From Hygrocybe punicea (taxonomy: Eukaryota > Basidiomycota > Agaricomycetes > Agaricales > Hygrophoraceae), in NCBI GenBank assembly GCA_963556145.1, contig OY744463.1:5394001-5458000 (forward strand): 64,000 nucleotides of DNA, in the 5' to 3' direction. Below the pieces are notes generated by a model. It had not been told where the DNA came from, did not search any database, and saw only the letters and a list, made by a program, of their open reading frames with translations. Shown piece by piece: positions 47,001-56,956 of the stretch (position 1 is the first letter of the stretch; each line of letters opens with the position of its first letter). The position numbers and the translations under genes are program-made.

Positions 47001-48740
47001 ACTTTAGCCAATTCAAAGCAATGGCCACTTTGTTTCTCCTAACAAGCAGAGGTGTTCTTTCAAAGTCAGACTTGGTTGGTTTGCATGGACCAGTGTAAAT
47101 AAAGGCCAGAACTTCATCTAATTCATCAGCTGGAGGTGGCAAAATATCATATAGTTTGGGAACTGGATTTGCAAATGTAATTACATTGGCTCTCATCTTG
47201 TGCATGCCTGAAGAGACTCTGACAATGCATCTATTGTGTACCCTTGCAATCATCAACTGTTCAGCATATGATAGGTTTTGTAAAGCTGCTGGCACATCAC
47301 CAATCCACAGACCATTTGCCAGTGTGTGAAGAGGTTGTTTTCCTTTCTTCAATGACTTGTGACATGATTTGCATATGTTATCTAAATTATAAATCAAAAT
47401 GGGCTTATCAATGCATTGCACTGGATCATCATCTGAAAATCTTTCTTGTTGAGTAGCTGAAGCTTGTATTAACAAATTCAAATCCAATTCACGTGAAGAA
47501 AGTCTTGTTAATTCCTGAACAGCTGTTAATCGTCCACAAACTGCACAACCTGCTTCTGTAAATCTGTTAGGGCTGCTTTCTCTACAAATATTTGATATAA
47601 TAGTGTGTTGTAAGGATTGGGAGGGAGGTAAAGGAGGAAATTCTACTTTTTCTCTATATGACTGAGCTGCAATTTGATTTTGCTGCTTGCATTTGTCAAA
47701 ATTGTTACCACGAAAAGTTTGAACAGCTTTTTGATTAAAAAGTTTGTGTTTCTCTGAATCATCAGATGAAAATCTTTGAACAGCTGTTAGGTTCTTTTGC
47801 TGATATCTCTCTGGATGTTCCAAGCAATATTTTTGAACTGCTGCAAGATTCTGTTGCTGGTATTTATCTGGATGTTCCAATTTATATCTGTTCACAGCTA
47901 TAATATTTTGTTGCTGATGTTTCTCAGGATGGTCCAATTTATATTTTTGAACAGCCACATTATTTTGTTGCTGATTTTTTAGGATGTTCCAAGTTATATT
48001 TTTGAACCACTGCAATATTTTGGTTTTGATGTTTCTCAGGATGTTCCATGTTATATCTTTGCACAGCTGCTATATTTTGTTGCTGATGTTTCTTATGGTG
48101 TTCCAAGTTATATCTCTGGACAGCCGCAATATTTTGTTGCTGATGCTTCTCAATGTTGTTTGTCTTGTATTTTTGAACAGCACAAATATTCTGGTGCTGA
48201 TATTTGTTAATGTTTTATTGTGTGATTGTTTTATAGCTTCAATGTTAGCTGTACACTTTTTACTCGCTATCTCTAGCTCATCCATAAACTCAAACACTGA
48301 AACATAAGAAGAACAGTCAATGCACTTGTGATTTACAATTTCAGTTTGAATGTCTGCATGCTTCATGTTTGCTGCCAAATAGATGGAATGATATGCAGCA
48401 ATTAATTTGAGATTTGTAATGGTTAATTTGCTGACTAAGGTTGCTAGTGAAATGTCTAACAATATAAGAGAACCATTGGAAAAATCCTGAAGAGTCAGGT
48501 TCTGCTTGGATATGTATGATTTAAATGTATAGCTTCCTTTTTTGCCATGACCAAGTGGAGATGACTTTAATCTAAGTTCAGACATGGTAAAAACAGGTTT
48601 TTTGCCACCACCTACATATGTCCCAGATATATAATTGTTTTCATGAATATTTCGAGATGACATAGCCATATTATGGGAATTAAATAACTTCACTGCTTGG
48701 CTCAGCAATAATATCAAAGTACCAACATGCCAGGATAAGA
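44046..48740 (-). pseudogene. Helitron Rep (HUH) gene, decayed, helicase part not found
   Basis: Read from 48740 down. First comes a region homologous to 59940-60995, then a run of 19-residue repeats of the type QQNIIAVNRYKLEHPDKYQ, then a Cys pair block (GCAVCGRLT). The Helitron-like N domain follows (SWFITFSPADIMHPLC, GFYGDTNAYYGAVEQQG). The rolling-circle HUH motif is HMHMMLW (about 45926-45946) and the Tyr motif is YISDYITK (about 45305-45330). Breaks: frameshifts near 48216 and 47975, in-frame TGA at 45958-45960 just before the HUH motif (QQG*LTL, normally Arg), and a one-base shift in a run of four C (plus strand) at 44434-44437. After FNLRYECNDARDDFSAQLKK the text drifts and no PIF1-type helicase is found before the hAT-like insertion at 44017. 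Helitron ends were not found. Confidence 0.85.
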
Positions 48741-48862
48741 TACCTATACCAACACATAAGGTGGCATAGAAACATTCATTGTACTGCAAGAATAGTATAG
48801 TTGATGTAGAATACATTGACTGGTAAAACAATGAACATATTATGGCCTTGTATTGACCAGAC

Positions 48863-48975
48863 AGAGAAAACAATTCACCCAACTGTCTGGGCACAGAGAA
48901 CAATACACCCAACTGTCTGGGCAGAGAGAACAATACACCCAACTGTCTGGGCAGAGAGGACAATACACCCAACAA
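48863..48975 (+). repeat. 27-bp tandem repeat, four copies
   Basis: 'acacccaactgtctgggcag' plus 'agagaacaat', 27 bp per unit. The minus-strand frame through it is open but belongs to sequence outside the homologous part of the Helitron ORF. Confidence 0.8.
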
Positions 48976-49104
48976 ATTGGGTGGGCAGATTCTGGTTGAA
49001 TGTGCCCAACAAGTAATACTAAACCAATCTGCTGGACCTGGTGATTCAGTAGATTCAGTAGATATAGAGGTAGTTGGGTTTACTGACTGCAGCCCTTCCA
49101 AAGC

Positions 49105-50110
49105 AATTGACTAACTCCATAACTATTGTTACTGGGTTTGCCATTGATGTGAGCATCCATGGATGACTACTAATATAAATCAATTTAGCAATTTAAATAT
49201 GTTGAATGTGAAGACAAATGGGACCTTTGGGCTGTTCAGGTGTGATAAAATTGTGAGTGACAGAAGTAGCAGTAGGATGAGGTGTTTGAAAGTCATTGGG
49301 ATGTAGTGAAAGTTGAGAAAAAAGGTTTTTCAATCTTCGTGAACCATGGGAAAATATTACTAATCATTGTTTGACGTGTTGACCTATTCTATGGTTTGTT
49401 CTTAGCTGTTTAAACATCACACAGATGCTCCTCCTATGCACCTATTGACAACACCTGGCTAGTACACACACCATCTCATTTTTGTTATATATATGCATGT
49501 CCTGATTTAATAATAAAAAACATTATTTACACAAATATAGCAAGTCTCAAGGGACATCCAACAAAGTCATAGTGTCACATCCTCAAAGGGTCCAGAGAGA
49601 CCACCCTTATTTAATTTTACTGTGTGTCCTTCTGGACAAGTCTCAAGGGAGGTCCGATGAAGTCCCGGTCTCGAGTCATTGAAGGGTCCAGTGAGACCAT
49701 CCTCAAACGCACACATCCAGAGGGTGGAAGTAAATGGTGCACAGATTGCACAATTACAACTCCCATGGCACAGATTGCCCCCTCTGATAACTCATATTGG
49801 AGACTGAAGGAGGGCCATGCACAGACTGCACAACCACACCCTCCACGGCCCAGACAGCCATCTCCCTCCATTGATTTCAGAAGGGTGGAAGGGGATCATG
49901 CACAGACTACACAATCGCACCTTCCATGGCCCAGATGGCCACCCTTCTATGCTATGCAGCTAGGAAAACTAAGGAAAATAATGAAACTACATGTCAGTAC
50001 TGACCGCTGGTTGTTACAAAGCTGGCGGCGGTGTACGAGGCATGAACACAAGGGACTGGATCCAATGAGCGCTCATTGTGGACACAAATGAGGGAAAGGG
50101 GGTCCCCCCT
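49105..50110. other. No gene seen; degenerate repeats
   Basis: Two related blocks 'caagtctcaagggacatcc' (49540) and 'caagtctcaagggaggtcc' (49636) followed by 'gggtccagagagacca'-type text. The 155-codon frame at 49624-50091 has no recognisable domain. Confidence 0.5.
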
Positions 50111-50119
50111 AACTGGTCC

Positions 50120-50560
50120 CCACTTGGTTTGCCCATCCGGCTGCGGGGGATAGAGATCTGGTGTGGGGGGGCACAAGGAGGAGGTGGTCAGTATAACTCA
50201 ACGGGACACATCGGACCACTTCTGGGGCTGTACTCACTGTCCATTGGGTCCACCCCTACTGCTCCTCAAGTGGTGTGGTCATCCGACTTCGGGGGGTAGA
50301 GATCTGGTGTATGAGGAGGAGGTGGTCAGTGTGGTTGATTGGGAGACATCGGACCACTTCTGGGGCTGTACTTACTGTCCATTGGGTCCCCCCCAACTGC
50401 TCCTCAAGTGGTGTGGTCATCCGACTTTGGGGGGTAGAGATCTGGTGTATGGGGTGTATGAGGAGAAAGTGGTCAGTACCACTCAACAGGACACATTGGA
50501 CCACTTCTGGGGCTGTACTTACTGTTCATGTGGTCCTAAATGACTGCTCCCCACTCAGTT
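50120..50560 (+). repeat. About 143-bp tandem repeat, three-plus copies
   Basis: 'ccacttctggggctgtactc' recurs at about 50216, 50357 and 50502, and 'ggggtagagatctggtgt' at about 50149, 50296 and 50432. The last unit has a short duplication of 'tatggggtgtatgagga'. Confidence 0.85.
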
Positions 50561-50829
50561 TTGTGGTCCATGATGTGGCCGTAGGGGTCTGAGACTGGGG
50601 GGGCGTTTGTTGAGACTGAGGAAGACTTTGTGACTGACTGTAACAATTTCCTTTTTGGATCAAATTCCGTGTCATACAATTTTTTTTTCTCATCCTGCAG
50701 CATAGTTTCTGATTTTTTATGACCTCAACATAAATCCTATATTCATGAAAATATTTGAGAACAAAATTCAGAAAATCTAGTATATCTATGATTTTTCTCA
50801 AAAAAAAAAAGGGTCCAAAATGCAGATTT

Positions 50830-50936
50830 TGGCTCTATGGTTGATTTCAAACATTAATTAATTAATTAATTACTGATGAACTGCCATATATCCTGGACTC
50901 ATAAGAATGAGTCTTCCATAAATGGAAGAACTCGTA
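50830..50936 (-). mobile_element. 5' end of an E2-type element, inserted in the zinc-finger gene
   Basis: Reverse-oriented terminus: TACGAGTTCTTCCATTTATG then GAAGACTCATTC, followed by an AATT-rich tract (50856-50870), the same order of parts as in E1 copies. The other end was not located; it may lie between 50560 and 50830. Confidence 0.6.
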
Positions 50937-52511
50937 ACTTCGGCAGTTCTATGTTCTTGTAATCGAGAGGACATATGATGGTCCAGCCACAAATACAAGA
51001 TGTCTTGTATTTTTCAAATTTGTCATCCATGGTGAATGAAAGATGCCAAACTATTTTGCATTGGGGGCATTGCAGCGAAATTGGCTGTCTGGTGGGGCAA
51101 AGATCCTTATGCATCCAGAAATACTTGAGGCCAAATTTCGCTGACCACACAAAAACAGAGGTGTGAGCGCCAAGACCGTCCTCCTCTTTCAACAGTTTGG
51201 GAATGATGCGAATAGCAGGAAAACATTCAATAAATAATTTGATGGCGAGTTTCATTAGGAACGGAGTCGCCAAATGCAGGTAGAAGTTTGGTTGACCGAA
51301 GCCAATGATGTGGTTGTAGATGTTTCTGCAAAATATTTTCATCAGCTTCATGTCATCTGATAGAGGCTTCATTACTTTTCTGCAAACTTCTGGAGGGTGG
51401 AATGAGATTCAGGGTGACTCCATACACCACTGCAAACCTGTAGAACTAGGACTGAATGGCAAATTGTGGCGAAATCATTGAGGTTTTGGCTCATGATTTC
51501 ATTCAGAAACTAAAATTTTCAATGTTTAAAAATTGCATCAATGTAAGCAAAACACATACAACTCCAACTTCTAATCCAATTCCAGGGGCACAGTGAAAGT
51601 CATCATTGATGGGATTTGAATGAGTATAGATAAATACGATGAGCCGGCTCACTCCTTTTCTGAACAAAATGTCAGTATTTGAAATGATTAAAGACTCAAC
51701 ATTTACTTACGACAGTCCATAACAAATTTTGTCAAAGCCTGTAAATGTTTGGTTAACGAGTTTGGTTGTTCGGGATTGACACAAGTTTCGATATCGATTT
51801 CGAATAGTTCTCTTCCTTCGACCGGCTCCAAAAACCATGCAGCAAGATGATTAACGACAGAGTGAAATGGATCGCCACAAGAGGGAATATTGCTGAGCCG
51901 GATGTTAATGATGGCAAGCGAATTTGTGTTTTGTCGGGTATAGTTGCCCCTTAGGGAGGTGGGACTGATCTCACCGATAACATCTTCTATCACAGAATCT
52001 CCACGGTAGAGCGGCTGAAATTAAAATAGTAAGATGGTATATTATAAGCAGCGAAAATTCAGAACAACATACATAATAAGGTTTTTTCCGCATTGGTGAC
52101 GACAAATGACAAGAAACACATTTAAATTGAACAATACGGGCATGTAACAAATCCGTCTTTTCTTGAGGGACTTTGAAGCATTTGCTGCAAATCGCTCTAG
52201 GGCAGAAATGGCAATCCAACAAGTTGCCACCATTGCCACAACCAGAACAAAACTGTGAACAATTGTGCAAGGTTGTGAAAATGCAAGATTATAATATAAA
52301 TAGGTCTCACCAAATCATTTCTGAATGGTGGAGCCTAATGGTCGCAATTATTTGTTGTACTAGTCATTCATTTATATTATCTGTTTCTTACTGATGTTTT
52401 CTGCTGTACAGAGGACTGCAACTTGAGAAGTTCCATTGAAGGTTTCTTAAGCATTACACAGACAGATGGAGACCTCACGCTTTTCCTGCTTGTCTGCTTA
52501 ATCTTGGGCAT
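50937..52511 (-). pseudogene. Unknown Cys-rich gene, cut at 3' end by E2
   Basis: ATG at 52511 (MPKIKQTSRKSVRSPSVCV). Likely exons 52392-52511, 52073-52252, then from 52014 down past 51708, and further exons to 50937. CSGCGNGGNLLDCHFC, CSKC and FKCVSCH form a zinc-binding, PHD-like block; CPQC and CICG near the end form another. One base appears to be lost near 51372 (KFAEK then VMKPLSDD in another frame), and the text stops at DYKNIELPK where the E2 hairpin begins. The gene is divergent from the one at 52696. I do not recognise its function. Confidence 0.55.
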
Positions 52512-52695
52512 AATCGCAGTTGATAACAATGTGGCTGGAGGTTATCTAAAGTCACATGATTAAGTGGAGGAGAAAGAATATTTTAATATTTAAAACAAGG
52601 AATGTAAATTCTGTCGTATTTACATTTAATACATAACTTTTGTGTATGGCATGCTTCTTGCAAAACACCAAATGGGTTCATTATAAAGTGATGCA

Positions 52696-54348
52696 GTGGA
52701 ATATGAAGTATATATCATGTATATGGCACTTTATGCAGTGGTTACTGAAGCTCTCTTGGAACTTTGTGGTGATGTTCTCATTGTCCCCTCACTGGATCAG
52801 GCAGATTCCTTGTTTAATTCCTGCTGGCGTCAGAAACATCCCAACAATATTAGGCAGAATCACAACAAGAATATAGTGAACCGCTCCATTGTCCGAGGTG
52901 GCACCATGATAAATGCTGTTGGAGAGGGCATGCTGGCATCTGATGGCATTTGGGAGTTCTTGTCCAGTCCAGCTAGGATGTTTGCCAAAAAGCTGCAGAA
53001 GGACAATGCATTTGCAAATGCACTCATTCAAGATTATGCAAGTGCTGTGGAACCTCTGGTCACACATATCGAGACTCTGCTAGATACTCAGCCAAATACA
53101 GCAGCCTGGTGCAATTACATTGGAGATTTGGTCAGCAATGCTCTTGTGGATCTCGGAGACAGGACCCTTGCTACGCTGCCTAGTGGAGCATCTAAGGCAT
53201 CAAAATCACGTAAAAAGAAGGTCGTTTTATGGTCTCCCCTTGCCTCAGCCCTTCCTGTCAGGACACTGGATGATATATTGTTAGACCCTAGAGCACCTCA
53301 TTTCGGAGCTCTTGGATTAACCTGCCATGAAGTTTTATCTGTCGATCGTGATCAAGGTGTACAAGATCTTCATCTCAATCATGTTCTCTTAGGTCAAACA
53401 AAGCCAAAGTATCTACAGACCCATACACTCAATCAGACTTATCCGTTCCGCCACACGAGCCCATATGCAAACCTGTTTGCAAAGTACTTGCCAGCCAGAC
53501 AGCTCACCAGGCCACTGGGTTTGGCCAATGTATTGGTGTTCATGGTTAGTTCTCAGTGCGAGGACACTGTCACATTTTTGAAGAGCATCACCTTCTGGGC
53601 CGAATCACTGGAGGAATGTATAGAGACATTTGATCAAATTGTCAGAAGAAATTCACATTTCTACACCGATCTACACCACAATCCTTTGACTGCATCAACA
53701 TCTTCATCCAGCAAGTCCAAGAAAAAGAAGAAAACCAGATTTCGAGCCTTAGATAGACATGAACAGGCAGCTCAAGGCTATATTCACGTTGATTCACCAA
53801 CAATCTGGGGCCAACCTTCCAGTCAGCTTGGTCTGTTTCATGAAGTACCACATCGAAATGATCTGGTGAAACAATTTACACCACTTTTCAGTGATGATTT
53901 TCAGACGAGGTGGAGGAACTTTCTTGGGCCTCTTTTGGACAAAGACCCTGCTATCTTCACTGGAAATCTACCAACATGGAATGACATGCATGAGTTTATT
54001 CTCCAACTGGGTGTGGCTGGATTGGGGGCAAAGAATCATCCATCTCTTACTGGTTTTCAACTCACCAACAATCTAACATTCGCTCTGTTCACCACCTCTT
54101 ATGGAAGACGTAACAACCTGGATATGGAAGATGAAGAAGGCTGGTGCTTATTGTGGCCTACAGGAACTAGGTTTCAATGTCACATCTTATGAGAGGACCC
54201 ACACATCATTCAATTGTGTTTTCAAACATTTTGATGATAACTTGTCAGAGCAAGACCGGTCTTCCATGGGATTTGGTATTGGGTGTGGTGTCATTTTTGT
54301 AGAGCATATTCTGTGCAAGGTCGTTCACTGGGATAATCGCTTGGTATT
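52696..54348 (+). pseudogene. Unknown gene, long frame, cut at 3' end by E
   Basis: One frame of 498 codons begins MEYEVYIMYMALYAVVTEAL (the true start may be upstream). It has a Lys-rich patch SKKKKKTRFRALDRHEQAAQ, and includes VRGGTMINAVGEGMLASDG. Near 54140 the sense text moves to another frame (KKAGAYCGLQELGFNVTSYE, FGIGCGVIFVEHILC), which suggests a frameshift, and it ends at DNRLVF where an E element starts (54349). No domain recognised; such long, undefined proteins are common in repeat-rich Agaricomycetes. Its mirror-image neighbour at 50937-52511 was also broken by an E-type insertion. Confidence 0.5.
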
Positions 54349-55490
54349 TACGAGTTCTTTAATTTATTAAAGACTCGTTCTTTATCAGACCAGGCTCACA
54401 GCAGTTTCGTAATTGATTGATTAATTGATATTTTGGATCGTATATAGAGGACAGTTTTTGTTGTCAATAGATATGATCTAACTTGAATCACTCAAAAATA
54501 AAGCATACTGGGGGCTATGTTAGGGCATGATTACATAAGCATCCAAATATGGGTTGATGTACAAATACATGAACAATGGTCAAATTACATTCAGTTTTGA
54601 GAAAAATATTCATAGCAGTTTCAATTGTTGATAGAATCAGCTGAAAATTTTACTCACAGTTCAGCTAACCATTTCGGGTAATGTGTGACAGTCACATGTG
54701 ACTAGTCTAACCATATAAGGAAAATTTTGGATATGTACCTTAAATTTGATGGCGATTGCACTGGTGACAGTCACAGTCACATGTGACATATTTTACCATA
54801 TAAGGAAATTTTCAGCATATAAGCTAAAATTGATAATCATACTTACAACATATAATAAAAACTGCTAACAATCATAACTGTTCAAATTTGATATTAATTG
54901 TCAATACTGTGTTATCCAGTGAGATTCATCACATATGACCATCACCACTGCGATTGCCATCGAATTCAGCCTATATAGTCCAAAATTTCCTTATATGGGT
55001 ATAATAGTCACATGTGACTGTCACACTTGTCATATCAAATCATCATACCTACAACTCATATCAAACCACTAGTTGACAAATTGACTGAGATTGACTTAAA
55101 TGATCAATATTTCCTCATATGGTTAGATCTGTGACATATGACTGTCACCACTGCAATCAGCACAAAATTTAGCCTATATGGCAAAAAATTTCCTCATATG
55201 GTTAGACCAGTCACATGTGACTGTCACACTTACCCTATCAAACTATCCTGTCTATAACTTAAATCAGACTGCAAACATCAAAACTGACTTTGTTCACCTT
55301 AAATGGCTAATATTTCCTTATATGGTTAGATCTGTGACATGTGACTGTCACCACTGCGATCAGCACAAAATTTAGCCCATATAACCTAAAATTGCCTTTT
55401 ATGGATGTATTAGTCATTACAACCAAATAGTAGCAAACATCTCTGCTATATATACCCCAGCCTCAGAGTAATTTTTTCTGCCCTTCTGTC
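54349..55490 (+). mobile_element. Diverged family E copy, 3' end not found
   Basis: 5' hairpin TACGAGTTCTTTAATTTATT then AAAGACTCGT at 54349, TATCAGACCAGGCTCACAG, and then at least six blocks pairing TCACATGTGAC-type words with 'taaccatataagg' and 'ctgcgatcagcacaaaattt'. It lacks the usual 3' end before the MITE at 55492. Confidence 0.65.
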
Positions 55491-55491
55491 A

Positions 55492-55870
55492 CAGGGTGCA
55501 CAGTAGCATACTATGTAACAAAGTATATTGAATATATTGGGAAAGTATACTAAATATTGTTATCATATTGTTGCATACAGTATGCAAAGAGTATTCAAAA
55601 TGATGATTCAATATTTTGAAACAAAGTAAATTACCAGTACTGAATGACAATTTTAGAGTACTGCTTCAATAACAAGACATTTATTAAAATTATTGAAGCA
55701 GTACTGTAAAATTGCTCTTTGATACTGGTAAGGTACTTTGTTTCAAAATATTGAATCATCATTTTGAATACTCTTTGAATACTGTGTGCAACAATATGAT
55801 AACAATATTTAGTATACTTTCCCAATACATTCAACATACTTTGTTACATAGTATGCTACTGTGCACCCTG
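55492..55870. mobile_element. 379-bp MITE, CAGGGTGCACAGTAG tips
   Basis: The arms of about 175 bp are near-perfect inverted copies. Tips are CAGGGTGCACAGTAGCATAC and its complement. CAGGG-type tips suggest hAT, but I could not establish the target duplication. Confidence 0.75.
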
Positions 55871-56956
55871 TGTGTCTTTCTTTATCTTGATCGCTTTTTT
55901 TCATTTTAACCCTAACCCTAGCTCTATACTCCATTACCATAATGAAGCTACACTTGCTTCTTATCCTTTTGCTAGCTTTAGCCTCCATGCTTTCCTCTTT
56001 GCTATCTTATCATTCTTATGTTTCTTATAAGCTCATTACATCTGAGTTTGCCCAAGAAATGGGTGTTGTTAATAAATCCATAGAACATGGGTTTGCCCAA
56101 GAAATGGGTAGTATTAATCAATCCATAGAATATGGATTTGCCCAAGAAATGGGTGACTTGGATAATAAAGCATTCAAATGTGATTATAATGGTTTAAAAG
56201 TCATTAAAAGTGAAATTGAATACCAAACAAGTGAAACTGATATGTTTCATGCTGATTTTACATTGAAGTCTTTTACACTTCAAAATGAAGCTTACTTGAC
56301 CTTATCAAAGTGTCAAAAAAGCAGAATTTGTAGTGAATTTGTTACTTCATTTTGTAACAACACTTCAAAGATTTTATTAATTGAAACCTTTGACTTGTTA
56401 AAACCTCAAAAAAGCGGAATTTGTAATGGCAATGATAATGACAATGATAATGACCATGATAATGCTGTTTTGAAGTCTTTTGATCCAGCTTACTTTGCTT
56501 CATTAAAATGTCAAAAAAGCGGAATTTGTAGTGAATTTGCTACAGTATTTTGTAACAATACTTCAAAGTGTTTTCTAATTGAAACTGAAGCAGACTTTGC
56601 TTTGTTAAAACCTAAAAAAAGCGGCATTTGTAAGGAGTTGATACCTTTGTCTTGTAATCCAAGTTATTATCAATCAATTTTGTTTGAACTCTATGCCAGG
56701 CTCTTGTTGAATTTACTTCATTGTCTCTCTGTTTACTATTATACTACTAGCATTGCTACTAAGTGCATGTATATCAGGTTGAAGCTTCAACAAAATTTGT
56801 TTAGAAAACATGATTTCAAAGCTTACTTGAAAGCTGTAACCAAAGCACCCATCTTAGCAAATGGAACCATTCTGTTGCTTGCATTTGTATTGCTTCATTT
56901 CCTTGCCTTTCAAATGACAGTCCACTATGTTTGCAACAAAAGCTTGAAATTATCTA

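Noticed and set aside
55907..55922. Telomere-like 'aaccctaaccctag'
   Set aside because: Only two units of CCCTAA, in the middle of unique sequence. Too short to argue for an internal telomere.
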